Shown here: piece after piece, positions 10,715-22,752 of the stretch
Position numbering within the stretch: position 1 is the stretch's first letter
Layout of the letters: each line of letters starts with the position of its first letter
Source: Owenia fusiformis
Taxonomy: Eukaryota; Annelida; Polychaeta; Sabellida; Oweniidae
DNA: 64,000 bases
Direction of reading: 5' to 3'
NCBI GenBank assembly: GCA_903813345.2
Contig: CAIIXF020000011.1
Coordinates: 25,166,166-25,230,165, forward strand
The notes under the pieces: model-generated
The model's database searches: none
What the model saw: the letters and a program-made list of their open reading frames with translations, nothing else
What the model was told of the DNA's origin: nothing
Position numbers and translations under genes: made by a program

Positions 10715-11273
10715 TTATTTATCATATCTAGATCTATTTTCAGGGGAAGATGAAGGTGATCGAAAACGCCTTTTATGTTCCCTGTGATATCTGTCAGCAC
10801 GATGTGACTTCTTATAACCCTTATGAGGTGAATATGACCGACGATGCCGGCCATGTCTCCTGTACACTGAGCTATCTGAAGAAGAAGTATCAGCACGACG
10901 TGATCTCTTCTTACTCTTCTTTGATACACGTGAACGATGACGTGATTTCTCACAAGAAGAATGACCAGCACGACGTGGTCTATTCTTGTTCAAATCAGGT
11001 GTATAAGATCGACGTCGTCGATCTCTGCTATGTTCAGAACTAGAGTCCCGACGAGATCTCTTAGATTTCTGAAACTTAGGTCTGGGTGAACTAGAAGTAC
11101 GTACTACCTGAGCTAGTATTACTTCTTTTCTTGTCAAAGGATACAGTTCTGTGTTTTTTCGCCGTATCTTGACTCTGAATATTTTTATCGACGTTCCGAT
11201 TTTCACTGCTCAAATGTTCTTTATCTGTGTCTTCTCTATCAGATTTACGTTCGTTTTTAGAACTATCCGACAT
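10715..11273 (-). pseudogene. DIRS gag N-terminal part, frame-broken, RS-rich
   Basis: A start MSDSSKNERKSDRED at 11273 runs in one frame to about 11160. Coding-like sequence then continues in another frame as a strongly RS-rich stretch (SRRDSSSEHSRDRRRR, KKRSRRADTSSSDSS) to a stop at 10715. A third piece, ending at 10475, links towards the ORF at 10496. I read these as one ancestral gag broken by at least two frameshifts and a stop. RS/RG domains suggest RNA binding. The simple composition makes frame assignment less certain than for pol. Confidence 0.55.
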
Positions 11274-11302
11274 TTTTGCACAACAACACACTATCAAAGT
11301 TA

Positions 11303-14300
11303 CTATATCGAGGGTTTCAAGCAAAAAAGTACTAAGTGCACTTTTGTTACTTTTGAGAAAATCGAGTTTAAAGATTCAAATACCTCTGTTAAATCAGCAA
11401 TTTGTTAAATAGTTTTGATGTTTACCCACAGTATAGGTACAAATGCTATCCTTGAGATGAACTAATGCAATATTCTTTGAGATTATTATTTTAATAGATA
11501 TTACCAAATTAGTAACTGGTATCTTTTTGCATGTGCAACAATTTTTCATTTTCCAGTGCAATAAAATACTAATTGCAATATAGTACTATTTTGCAGGAAC
11601 TGAATTATGAATTGTCAACACTATTATGAAACAAAAAGTACTATTTGAATATGATCTCAAAACTAAATGCTTTATTTATATGTTTTGCTACAAATAAATG
11701 CCAATTCAAATAAAAGTCATCATAATTTTAGATCGATAATGCCCTAATATAATGTTTTAAGCACCAGTTTTATCAAAATCACTTGGTGAACGTCAATTGT
11801 CTTTTGTTTTGACCTCCACTTCAGAGCCCGGAAATTTAGAAATGAGTAAGCATTGAATCTATAATTGGCCAACTGTAAAATCAAAGCATTTTACCAGATT
11901 TAAGTGCCCCAATTGACAATAACAAATACTTATCCTAAAATACAAGCTGGGGTTCTTAATCCCTGATCTGATTTTTCAAAGAGCCTTGGATAAAGACTTT
12001 GTTGTTGGGCTGTTACATTTTTGGCAATTGGGACTTCACTTAGAAAATGAGGATTAAAGCAAGGATGTATTGACTTGAAATGGGGACATGTACTCTTGAC
12101 TACAATAAGCTGATTTCTAAGCCATCAAAGTCATTCATTGGCTAACATTTTTGTCACCCTGGAGCCTTTATACATGTCACATTCCCCTTTTTCTACCAAT
12201 TGACAATTGTTTATATTGCTTAAAATGCATTGACTCCAAACATTGCGCCATGCATATTTTTAAACCATTGCGGACATTTACGTCTTGTGGGGACCATATT
12301 TTCGACATTTTTCAAATTCTATATTTTCTTGTCGATCAAAACAACTCAATTTTTACACTTCATCTCTTTTTCGGAGCAGCTCAGGGAATATGTCTGTCCT
12401 CATCAGTGTCATGCTCTGTCTCCTAAGGCATCAGGAGCAGAGAGTCTTGTAAGTGCTCCTCACTCCGATTCTCTGGTAAAAATCATGGTTGTCTATGGGA
12501 ATAATCCCACTTTGGACATTGATAGGAGGTTGAATTTCTTTTCTTTTGAAATATTCAGCTTTTCAGTATATAAGTAGGGAACAGTAATACAGCACTTGCC
12601 CCTTTCATTTGCCTACCTCTTCTTGATGTAGTGAGTTTATCTCATTTGCTTATATTTATTGCTCATTTGAACGATGATGATAATGATGCTTCTTAATAAC
12701 ACAGCAGTGTTACTTTTTGATGTTCTTTGTTTGGGTTCTCTTTTCTTTAGTTGGACAACCTCTTCTTCTTCACCTGATGATTTATCAATGGATGTTTTTG
12801 ATGAGTCTGAAGAAGTCATCATTGCATGATTCATAATCTACGCCAGCATCAGAATCATCTCTGTCTTAATCTGGGATAAAGACAGCAAGCGGTTCATTAT
12901 CTGAATTGCTGAAGCAAAAGACATAGATACATAATGGGTTGTGTGTCTGGACCCGGATAAAAAATATAAGCAGGGATGAGTCATTAAAGCATGAGCCATC
13001 ATACAAAGTAATGGACAAGTAGCAGATTGAATTCCAGGGGATGGAGACTGCCTTCTATGCTGCAGGTATCACCGCTTACAAATCTTCTGATTACCTCAAG
13101 CTGGCGAAAATGGAAACATTTGTCTATGCTCCCATAAACGGGAACGTACTTGTCCATATTGCAGGGAAAGGGAAATACATACACAATTTCTTTAATTTCG
13201 AAGGGCTCAACATATACTCAAGTAGTAAAACTACATCAACAGATCCCAAGAGAGTACTGTATCCTCTGTACCATAATATTTATTGCTCATTTGAACGATG
13301 ATGAATCTCTCTTCAGTTATATGGAAACCATCATATTCATCTCTCTTTTGAGTTGCTTATACTTCTAGTTTTATACATTGGAGTTGATGTCTTGAGTTTT
13401 GCAGACATGTTATGATTTGATGAAGGATGGTGGTTGAAGGGCTTTCTTGATGGAGGGTGGAGGTCGGTGTGATACCTTGCTCTGGGATTGCAGTAGGTGC
13501 CCTGTCTTGTACAAGGTTACGTTGGGGCTCGAGGTGTTGTCATGATCGAGAATGGGTGTTGTAGTACTGCCTTGATCTCGGATGGAGGTTAAATTCATGT
13601 TATTCCCAAAGACGGATGCTAAGCTGCCTTCATCTATGACGGAAGCTGTGCTTGATCTAGGACAGGTGCTGAAGTTTTACCTTTATCTAGGATGGGGGTT
13701 AAAGTGTTGTTACTTTCCAAAAAGGGAACTGTGTTGTCTTGTTCTAGGATTGGAGTCAGGCTTAGTTTGAATAGGGGTGTGTGCTTTAGAGTTGTCTTGT
13801 GCCATAAACATCGTGGAAATCATGTTCTGTGTCGTTATAGGTATTTTGGTGCCAGAATTTCATTGTCATTTTCAAATTCTCAAATAACTTCAAAGCAATT
13901 TTGCTAAACAGAAATGTTAATAAGCTCACATAGACTCTCCTCAAGGCTAGACAATATTACACAGATGAGTCATATCCATTGAAATTTACATTATTTTGAC
14001 TGTCTAATATATTAATCGGTGCATGCAAAAAAGTACTATATTATTTATTATTTTCTATCCGGGTCCAGACACACAACCCATTATGTATCTATGTCTTTTG
14101 AATTTAGTATTTACCCTCTATATATTTGTACTATTTGTAAAACCAGGCTGGATCACTCATTTACTTTTAAAAGGACTAAATTTACTTATCTATTTAATGA
14201 ATATGGAAGTGCAAAAACGTAACAAAATGATTATAGTATTTTTTTGCACACTCAAATTTCATTTGATATTTTTTTGCACGGAGTTTTTTGTTCAAAATCA

Positions 14301-14468
14301 CTTAGTACTATATGTTTCTGTTTGTTATCTCGAGTTATATAATACATATGACTAAGTCAACTAGATTAAATGAAAGCCATATTATTACACTATATCCTGG
14401 TATAAATAACTCTATTTTGATAAAAAATGCACTTAGTACTTTTTTGCTTGAAACCCTCGATATAGTCC
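11303..14468. mobile_element. Nested TIR element with subterminal motifs (3.2 kb)
   Basis: A perfect 39-bp inverted repeat at 11303-11341 and 14430-14468 (tatcgagggtttcaagcaa and onward). Overlapping TA or TATA at both edges would suit a TA-type target duplication. A second inverted pair lies inside (12916-12968 versus 14051-14103). Runs of TTTTTTGCA and GTACTA recur near both ends (11520-11660 and 14025-14300). No transposase frame is visible, so it is non-autonomous. It sits just upstream of the DIRS gag start and so interrupts the DIRS leader. Confidence 0.65.
13430..13790 (+). repeat. Degenerate tandem repeat, about 45-50 bp
   Basis: Successive diverged units share a core like 'ttgatctaggatgggggtt' (for example at 13572, 13645 and 13685). 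It lies inside the nested element and has no convincing coding potential. Confidence 0.5.
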
Positions 14469-14884
14469 ATTTAAAAACTCGTGGTATTGTTCTAAATAAC
14501 GCCATAGTTTGCTTCTAGGGTACCTAGTATGCCACTATTTGGTATCAAAATAAAGAGGAGGAGTTCAACTTTCATTTGAATTACGAAAATAGCGATGTAG
14601 GTCAAAAATAGTTCCGACGTGAAGGTGTTTACTACGCGTTTGCCCGTCATATCAGAATTGAGGAAGTGGTAATAAACGCGAGTCACAATAAATGGACGCT
14701 GATATCTCAAAAAGTAACCTGACTCCCTATAATTTGATCAATCGAACCCCTATATGAACAGGTACATTTTGATATATAACACTATGGGGGGTAAGCGTTT
14801 TATAGTTGCTCACGAACGCCATATGTGCAAAGTATTGTTATGAATTTTCGAATTTGGTGTTGGATTACGGTACTCATACCTTAA
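14461..14884. repeat. 0.43-kb direct repeat, copy 1
   Basis: Nearly identical to 16225-16654, both running from 'tatagtccatttaaaaactc' to 'tactcatacc' plus TTAA. The main difference is a 6-bp indel (gatgta present in copy 2). Each contains the same 72-codon minus-strand frame, most likely passive, since no ATG opens it. Confidence 0.8.
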
Positions 14885-16224
14885 TATGAGGCCTAAAATT
14901 GTCTGCTAGTTGGCCAGAGACCAATATTCTAGCAGAATTTGAGAACAGAATCGATTTTTTCGTTCTGCGTAGGGCAAACAATGATTTGAAATCACTTTCA
15001 ACCATTCTGTGAGTATAAGAATGGTCATAAGAGGCCCGTGGAGGGTCATGGATGAAAGAGAGCCCTCTGAAATTCCGTCAAAATTGCAGGTTATTTCTTC
15101 ATTTTTTGCTAAAATTACATGATTTTCAGGGCCCATATCTCAGTGAAATTGCTACAATGTAGCGATTTTTCATTTTTACAGGCTAGATACACGTGTCAGG
15201 TCGACAGAAACAGTAATCATGTGTGATTTTTAAATTGCTACATTGTAGCAATATTTATTTCAAAATACAGGTGTGAGGGAAACTGCAATTTAGTTAGATT
15301 TGGGCGAAAATGGCCAAATTTCAGTCAAAATCCTCGGGACACAGGGCCTTTGTCTTGGATTTAGTCAATGATGCAACTCTTAGTAGAAGGTGTGCCATAT
15401 AGGGAATGAAAGCTGTTTGTCAGACGTATCATCTTCTTCAATAAACTCAGAGATACAGGCCTGTCAACTGTCCCGCAATTTGCGTATTTGTCACGCATTT
15501 GCTGAAGAATTTGAAGTCACGCCAGTTATTTTTGCGTGACAGAAAATGTCACGCAAATACGCATTTTACCTGGTAATTGTCAAGCAAAAATATTTCTGTA
15601 GAAAATTTTCTAAAAAAGATCGTCTACACAGCAAAAATACGAACGACGGGAAAAAAACGTACGCATTTCGTTCGGACTTTTCACGCGAATTAAGGATATG
15701 TCACGCATTCCGTTCGAAATTTATCGTACCTACCCCCCCCCCCCCCCCCCCCCCGTTGATGGATGTTTCAAACGCGAGCTTAGCGAGCGCGAAAAAATCG
15801 AGGTGTTCAAAATTTGGCAAGATGTAATAAAATTTAAACCAAGGTGTTCAAAATTTGGATCAAGGTGTTCAGATTTGGACCAAGGTGTCCACATTTTGAG
15901 GGGAGGTGTTCAACATTTCCAAGTCACTCATGTTAGGTGTTCCCAAGTTGACAGGCCTGGAGATAGTCAGGTTAGATTTGTGACGTCACAGTGGCAAAGT
16001 TAGACTAGCATATTTAGACGTATTTGGGGTAGGGCAAATTAACCCTTTCTAGCCTAAATGGATAATTTTTTCACATATTCAGCCAGTTCCGACGTTTTTA
16101 TGCATTTTTGAACTAAAAATGATATTTTCTGCCAAAAAAAGTTGCAGAGACAAAAGTCAGTGTGATGTCATAACACATTAAGGTATGAGGTTCCATATCC
16201 ATCCGCCAAAAGGTATGACCCCTA
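14885..16224. other. Spacer between the 0.43-kb repeats
   Basis: About 1.3 kb bounded by TTAA inside short inverted strings (ctcataccttaa near 14873, ttaaggtatgag near 16178). It holds a C22 run (15733-15754), a short 'aaggtgttcaaaatttgg' repeat cluster (15800-15945) and a small inverted pair around 'gctacaatgtagc' (15151 and 15237). No gene seen. TTAA edges hint at a piggyBac-type insertion, but this is unproven. Confidence 0.45.
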
Positions 16225-16654
16225 TATAGTCCATTTAAAAACTCGTGGTATTGTTCTAAATAACGCCATAGTTTGCTTCTAGGGTACCTAGTATGCCACT
16301 ATTTGGTATCAAAATAAAGAGGAGGAGTTCAACTTTCATTTGAATTACGAAAATAGCGATGTAGGTCAAAAATAGTTCCGACGTGAAGGTGTTTACTACG
16401 CGTTTGCCCGTCATATCAGAATTGAGGAAGTGGTAGCAAACGCGAGTCACAATAAATGGACGCTGATATCTCAAAAAGTAACCTGACTCCCTTTAATTTG
16501 ATGTAGATCAATCGAACCCCTATATGAACAGGTACATTTTGATATATAACACTATGGGGGGTAAGCGTTTTATAGTTGGTCACGAACGCCATATGTGCAA
16601 AGTATTGTTATGAATTTTCGAATTTGGTGTTGGATTACGGTACTCATACCTTAA
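16225..16654. repeat. 0.43-kb direct repeat, copy 2
   Basis: Partner of 14461-14884. It directly abuts the DIRS right-end sequence at 16655, so this copy is probably the original DIRS leader segment and copy 1 the duplicate, or the reverse after recombination. Confidence 0.75.
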
Positions 16655-16854
16655 CGAAAGAAAATGGTGGATAAAATTGAGGTCATAGACTCGTGACGGA
16701 GACAGGGTTGTCACGAAATACATACATGTATAAGTTTCACCATAGAAAGGCTGATATGGTAGGATTAAGGCAATTAGTAGCATATTACGGTAAGTGTAAG
16801 AGTTTACATAATAAAACACTATTTTGGGGTTTTCTGCACTGATCTGTGATGTGC

Positions 16855-16915
16855 TATGCTGTACTGTACCGTACTGCACTGCACTGCACTGCACTGTACT
16901 GCAATACATTGCAAC
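16855..16915. repeat. Impure ACTGC microsatellite
   Basis: Runs such as actgcactgcactgcactg with variants (ctgtac). It lies between the DIRS right end and the CAP exon acceptor. The long cysteine-rich frames drawn across it are artefacts. Confidence 0.7.
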
Positions 16916-16949
16916 TGTAATGGAATTGATCAAACCATTTGCATTTCAG

Positions 16950-17093
16950 GTAGTTTGGCAGAACTCTATACAGGTTGGGTGTGGAAGTTCAAGTTACGAA
17001 AACACTGTCAGAATTTCAGTGACATTTTGCCAGTACACACCCGCGGGGAACGTCATAGGACAGGTTGCTGACCAAGTAAAGCCTCTGGCGTAA
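16950..17093 (+). CDS. Terminal exon of a CAP-superfamily protein
   Basis: After an acceptor (tttgcatttcag|GTA) a phase-0 exon of 47 codons plus a TAA reads VVWQNSIQVGCGSSS, then ends near YTPAGNVIG. This matches the C-terminal half of the CAP (CRISP/Ag5/PR-1, GLIPR2-like) domain: the FTQVVW motif with an intron just before VVW, the GxG turn and the conserved Y-x-PAGN strand. CAP proteins are usually secreted or membrane-associated sterol- or lipid-binding proteins. Upstream exons were not found; the DIRS element ends about 130 bp upstream of this acceptor, so the intron is occupied by it. The stop falls where GLIPR2-type proteins end, so this is the last coding exon. Confidence 0.7.
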   Translation, partial: VVWQNSIQVGCGSSSYENTVRISVTFCQYTPAGNVIGQVADQVKPLA

Positions 17094-17142
17094 ACTATGG
17101 ACCCTATACTCGAAAGATCATGGATGAAATGGAAGACAAGTA

Positions 17143-18988
17143 CAGGGTGACCATAAAACAGTCCCCCCCAAAAAGGAAATAATTTCTTTAGTATGTAATC
17201 AGCTTCATTTTTATGTATAGAAACTACAATCTATGGATCACCGTGTGAGTCCATATCTGTAATATAACATTCAATATTCTTCTTGTCATGGTCAATTATA
17301 AATGTGCACCTTTTGAAAGAAACGAAAATGAAAGGCTATTGTGTCAACCATAAGGTCACAAATCGTTTGTTCAACCCATCGCATTCTCTTTAGCTTCTTG
17401 TAAAGCTGCATTTTGTGAGTATAGAAGTTGAGAGCACTGATGAGGAACTGATTCAGTAACCTTTAAGTCATCTTTAGCTATGGCTGCACCTTCATATTTT
17501 TAAACTTATGACGTACACGGACCTGGGGACAATTCGGGAAATACGGGGTAATCTCAGCTTTAAGCGTTAATATCTGCCTTATTTAAAAAGCTAACTATGT
17601 GCATCATATATCATTTTGAAGTATTTTTTATTCGCATTTCACTGAAATTATTTTTCCATGGAAAGTGTGATAGGATCTACCTTATTTTTTAAGTTAAAAT
17701 GTACTCCGACATCGTCAAATACGCTGTAAGGCGTAACATTTCACGCTTACACGGTTCGTTGAAATCGGGATAACTTTTGAAATACTGATCAGAATTTTAC
17801 TTAAATTTCACATTTTATTCATTGAAACATGTGCTTTTATGACGTCACAATTGCCAAGCGGCTACAGTTCAAATCGTCTTATATGAACGCTTTTAAGATT
17901 TTCAAAATTGTGTAAGGTTTTGAAGGCGAAGGAGACAGGCAATAAGTTAATCTTTATTTAACGTTCTAATTTAGGTCTGATTTCAAAAAAAATTTAACTG
18001 CACAATATTGTCATGGCGAAATTTACAAAGCAATAACGATTTCTTTATTTTTCAAATAATAAGAGAATAAGAGTTGCTTTTAGAGACTTGAAAAAATGTA
18101 ACGCATCGATTTTTTACCACAAATCCCATACATATCAATTTTTACTAACGCCCCGAGTGGACTTCCTGACCGTTTTTTAAAAATCAAAAACATTTTAGAA
18201 ATATTGTCCTCGAGATCTTGTTGCTCTGTTAATTTTACCAGGATTGAATAAGAATAAAGCATCTTATTTTTAGGTTGACTAAACTTGACAAAATGTAACG
18301 CTTGTCGTTTTTGACGTTATGATGCTGATTGCGCCCTATACTGCCCATTGTATTGTTTTGGTATTTTGACGCCATAATGTTACTCTAATTGTCCCCAGTT
18401 TCGTGCGACGTGTAACTACGTTCAATACAATCACATATAGTGCTCTCATACCCTCATTCTTGGAATCTCCCTGGATAGGTGTAGGCTAATCATTTTTTCT
18501 ATTTAGTTGTTTTAAATAGTTCTCCATTCTTCCTCTTCGAACTCATTATTAAATATTTTACTTGAAATCACATGACATGCAATGCTCTTGACTGATCATA
18601 CGTGTCACTCTGCTGTCATCATAATGATCTCTTGAGAAAGCATCAAATGGAATATTGTACATCGTTTGAGGTGTTCTTGGTCGGAGCCCATGAATTTCAG
18701 TCATCTGATGTTTTACTAGGTGTTTTATCATTGCATTTTCTTAATTTTTCAGTTGAAAAATTAATGAGACTTTAATTTCATGTCTTCTTTAGAGTTTTCC
18801 TCCGAATTCCTCAAATTAGGGACATTCTAAGATCATCCATTATATCACAAATTGTCAAATGTGTGTAACAAACTTTAAAAGATATTGCCATCCCATAGAT
18901 TTTTGTTAATGCACATAAAAAGTTTGGTTGATGGGACATGTATTTGAGAAATCACCTTTTAGAGGCTTCTGTTTTTTAGGTCACCCTG
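17143..18988. mobile_element. Non-autonomous TIR element with TA flanks (1.85 kb)
   Basis: Termini CAGGGTGACCATAAAACAG on the left and the near-complement on the right, each flanked by TA (17141-17142 and 18989-18990), as for Tc1/mariner-type insertions. No transposase frame. A second element is nested at 17523-18398. It lies 50 bp beyond the CAP stop codon. Confidence 0.6.
17523..18398. mobile_element. Nested element with CTGGGGACAATT termini
   Basis: Perfect 12-bp inverted termini at 17523-17534 and 18387-18398. Internally 'aaatgtaacgc' recurs near 18095 and 18291, and its inverse near 17732. No target duplication is clear and no ORF is seen. Confidence 0.5.
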
Positions 18989-18990
18989 TA

Positions 18991-20700
18991 CAATGAAAGA
19001 AGGACTATTGAAGTATACATTATCGATTATTATAACATCAATATAGTATTTTAGATCGATAAGAAACAGTGTACAATAATCAAAATTTCTCAAAAGATCA
19101 TTCCCTGAAAAATTTATAACAAAAATATCAAATATTGATAAAGTTAGAGCAAAAGGGTGCATTACTTCTGGGACAACCCTCGTATGTGACACGTAAGGCA
19201 AACGAAACAATGTTTACTAACCAATTCTTTCTGAAAAGAATATCCTTGCCAGATATTATCAATAGGATGCTATATATGTAGTTGCTCAATACTCTGAGAT
19301 AATAACTGGTAGAAATGTAAAAATATCAAGGTAAGAAATCAATGTTCACTGCTAATTTTATATTTATAGTTGCCACTGGAAACATTTGTTCCAGTGTTTC
19401 ATTATTTATGTTTCTCATAAAAGTTAAGTATTCGAGATCAATGTGTTATATAAATAAAATACATACATTATTAATTACATTATTACAACATATGACCTTG
19501 TATATATAAGTAATATCGTATGAAATAATATATATACGCGTGTGTGTTTGTATACATGTGCGTATAAATACATGTACGTTATAAATAAGATTAAGTAATA
19601 TCGTATGAACATGTAAGTAAGTGGGTATATATTAACATATTTTATATAACCTTGTATATATATATATGAGTATCTGAGTAAGCATAATGTATATGTGCGT
19701 GTGTATACATACGTTACATAATAGGTGAAGATATATACATTAATATATTTTACATGTAGTTTTAGAAATCAAAATCTAAAATACATATATATTCACAAGT
19801 AGTTTTTATATTTTTGACATGTGTGTGTCTATAATGCATTCGTATGTATGAGTGTTAGAATACGTATTTATTTATAGATATATACATGTATATTTTAGAG
19901 AAAACATTTTTAAAGTATATATTTGGTGGAGGGGAGAAAAAGGTGTTAGAAAAGATCTTGGAGGGGAGGAGTGAAAAGGTAGTGACGGAGAGGAGATTAA
20001 AGAATAAACTTTGACAGAAACACAATCATAATTTGTTCTTCTTGAGTACTTTAACAATACGTCCCTTTTATTGAATTTTAATAATTACGTCAATAAACAA
20101 ACAGCCAAGAAAATATTAATTCAATTTCTATTGAAAAATTTGACAAAACAAATTTTAAATGTTAAAAGGGAACTGACAATACGATACTTTTGCTTCTTAT
20201 ATATCCCTATATATTAACTTCTTAAGGCTTAACTAAACTGAATCTTTGACATGATTGTGAATCATATCAAAACAGATAATGTTAGGTCAAAATATTTCTT
20301 TCTAGAAGATTATTCGATCTATTAACATATCGGATACTTTTCTTTTAACCTTTTTTGTTTACTACTATGTAATTCAGGTGTTAAAATATAATATCTTTTC
20401 TTTTTGCCAAAATGGTAGATTCTTTTCAAAAAATTGAATATCAAGATAATGCTTGAAATATTATGATTTCATCTATTTATGATATACTGTATTCCGTAAA
20501 ACAATGGCTCTAAATCAATGATCATTTTTCTACATTTTCTTGTTTTCAATTAAAAGTTAAATAAAAGTGATTATTTTAATCTAAAATTTGAATTCTGTCC
20601 TCACTTCTGCTATTTACAGATGGTTTGTTAAAATATATTACCTTAAGGAATATGCAAAGGGTATTCCAAAGGTAAAAGGGTTCAAAGGTGACATACGCTT
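18991..20700. other. AT-rich intergenic DNA
   Basis: Low-complexity TATA/GTGT-rich sequence, densest at 19480-19880. No supported gene, splice-bounded exon or terminal repeat was seen. Confidence 0.5.
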
Positions 20701-20736
20701 ATAATGTAAATCTGTATTAAGATGACATCGTCGCTG

Positions 20737-20765
20737 ATTGGTTTAGCGAGTCGATCGTTGATTGG
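20737..20765. promoter_or_regulatory. Paired inverted CCAAT boxes
   Basis: ATTGG occurs at 20737-20741 (within ctgattggtt) and 20761-20765, 24 bp apart, 40-70 bp upstream of the strong-context ATG at 20804. This spacing suits an NF-Y-type promoter for the candidate exon C. Confidence 0.4.
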
Positions 20766-20803
20766 TCTAAAACTAGGTCAATTTGAAAACTTTGAAAACC
20801 AAG

Positions 20804-20851
20804 ATGGAGGATAAGTACTTCCCGGAAAGGAGGTGCGCGAAGGAGGAAATC
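20804..20851 (+). CDS. Candidate first coding exon C (16 codons)
   Basis: ATG in strong context (aagATGG) opens MEDKYFPERRCAKEEI and meets the donor ATC|GTATGT in phase 0. Two CCAAT boxes lie just upstream. The LTR element at 20951 is inserted about 100 bp into the presumed first intron. No downstream exon was found on this strand, so either the gene has a very long intron or this is an orphaned 5' end. Not a recognised protein. Confidence 0.35.
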
Positions 20852-20950
20852 GTATGTCATCAATTGAATCATGGGGTTTCCCTCCTCTTCGTACGTATAA
20901 CTTCATATGAAGTGTTTAATTACGACATCATTTATTGCGCAGCTCTATAC

Positions 20951-21336
20951 TATTGTATGGTTCAATTTTTAAGAGTGTTGCTTTCGTTAGCATTCCTTAT
21001 ATGTAAAAGAGGCGGTCTTAACATTCTTTTGAATCTGGTTAAGATAGCATCTTTCCAGTACAGAATCACTTTTTCGGACATTCTTGGTTTAAGCAACACA
21101 AACATCATTTAGATTTAACTTCAAAAATACATAACTTGCTATCGAAATTCTAAATTAACACTTAAAACCGTTAGCTTTTGAGCTAACAAACAGGATAACA
21201 TCAACATGTAACTTTTACAACTAGCGTAGGATTTATCCTGAACATTAACAATTAATAAATATTGGAACATCATTTAACATTTTATGTTGGATTTTATATA
21301 ACAACATCTCATAACGTAGGCAGGCCCAATATAACA
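20951..21336 (+). repeat. 5' LTR of the TRIM-like element
   Basis: Begins tattgtatggtt and ends caatataaca. It is the upstream partner of 22373-22752. Confidence 0.8.
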
Positions 21337-22372
21337 TGGTGGAGCTGCTAATGCTATTTTGTCCACTATTGATAAGTGGAGACTATTTTGATAGTATTTT
21401 TATGCCATGACTATAGTGATCATGATGCTATTATTTGATACGCGTATATGAGGTTCATTTATGAATAATATCAATTTCAGCCCAGGCCAGGTTGTGTAAT
21501 AATTGTGTTAGATGTCATATTTGTAAACCATCATTTTATGATATGTTTATATCAGTGTTTTTATATCGCCGTTTGTTCGGAATACTCTCATGGTATCATG
21601 GTATTGTTGAGCATTTTCCGTGATGTAATATATAGCACTAGATGTAGCTATCAATTGTAAATGTACTTAAAGTATTTAAAGTACATATGATTTTAAAATG
21701 TATTAATATAAAATACATGATATTTTTCAATGCATTATTTGTAAAAACACGGAATATTACAGCACTCTCTGGGACGTATAGTCGTTGAATGACATAGTGT
21801 ACTAGTTTGTCGTGTATATATTTCTGATGTTTTGTTACAGATAAACTATTAAGGTATATCTGTAAATGATATAAATTTTAAAGTGAAACACATTAACTAT
21901 ATGTAAACTTATTTCTAGTTATATGGTTATCTTCGTGAAGGGCCAATTTTGGAGAACGGAAGTTTGATGTACTTTTATTTTGGAGAGAGTAACTTGTGTT
22001 GCTAAGGTAACATGAGCCAAGGGCTTCATTATAATCCTATTTCTAACGTTGTGTAACGAACATGATCATATGTTTAGTTGTATTTTGTAGTAGAGACATC
22101 TATTATCGTATAAACTGTAAAAGTGTTCCATCTATCTTTGCCCTGTATTTCTATTTTCTATGATTAGCATACTTTAACTTTAACTTGAAGAAAACATATT
22201 GTATGGTTGTGATTTAGTAAAATGGTTATTTTTCATTTTTAAAATTATTGTAAAACACAATGTAAATTATGATTTATTTGTGCTGCATTTTTGTACTTTT
22301 TACATTTCTACTGTACTCCTTGTTTAATTCATTTTATCTGATGTGGAAATCAGATTTTACTAGAAGGGGGCA

Positions 22373-22752
22373 TATTGTATGGTTCAAATTTTAAGAGTGT
22401 TGCTTTCGTTAGCATTCCTTATATGGAAAAGAGGCGGTCTTAACATTCTTTTGAATCTGGTTAAGATAGCATCTTTCCAGTACAGAATCACTTTTTCGGA
22501 CATTCTTGGTTTAAGCAACACAAACATCATTTAAATTTAAACTTCAAAAATACATAACTTGCTATCGAAATTCTAAATTAACACTTAAAACCGTTAGCTT
22601 TTGAGCTAACAAACAGGATAACATCAACATGTAACTTTTACAACTAGCGTAGGATTTATCCTGAACATTAATAAATATTGAAACATCATTTAACATTTTA
22701 TGTTGGATTTTATATAACAACATCTCATAACGTAGGCAGGCCCAATATAACA
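22373..22752 (+). repeat. 3' LTR of the TRIM-like element
   Basis: Same ends as the 5' LTR. Lacks six bases of the 'aacaattaataaat' region present in the 5' copy. Confidence 0.8.

Larger units (their letters stand above)
5659..16816 (-). mobile_element. DIRS-type tyrosine recombinase retrotransposon
   Basis: A perfect 47-bp inverted repeat at 5659-5705 and 16770-16816 bounds a region coding, on the minus strand, for an RS/RG-rich gag-like protein, reverse transcriptase, RNase H and a tyrosine recombinase. That content and the inverted ends fit the DIRS order. The copy is damaged: gag is split between frames, an in-frame TAA lies at 9032-9034 upstream of the RT core, and the region between RNase H and recombinase carries a frameshift pair. 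Its 5' part is swollen by a nested DNA element (11303-14468) and by a duplicated 0.43-kb block. Exact ends are uncertain because 5371-5657 also holds end-derived sequence. Confidence 0.8.
20951..22752 (+). mobile_element. Small LTR retroelement without genes (TRIM-like)
   Basis: Direct LTRs at 20951-21336 and 22373-22752, nearly identical except for one 6-bp indel. ATAC flanks both sides (20947-20950 and 22753-22756), a likely target duplication. TGG follows the 5' LTR (21337, primer-binding-site position) and a purine tract tagaaggggg (22361-22370) precedes the 3' LTR. The 1.04-kb interior has no coding frame, so it must rely on enzymes from another element. The near-identity of the LTRs implies a fairly recent insertion. 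Confidence 0.8.

Noticed and set aside
11151-11412. Plus-strand frames over the DIRS leader
   Set aside because: Antisense of the gag N-terminus and the nested element's TIR.
14492-16474. Identical 72-codon frame in both 430-bp repeats
   Set aside because: It is conserved only because the DNA is duplicated; no ATG opens it and there is no recognisable domain.
16580-17071. Cysteine/threonine-rich frames across 16855-16915
   Set aside because: They translate the ACTGC microsatellite; only the part after the acceptor at 16950 is coding.
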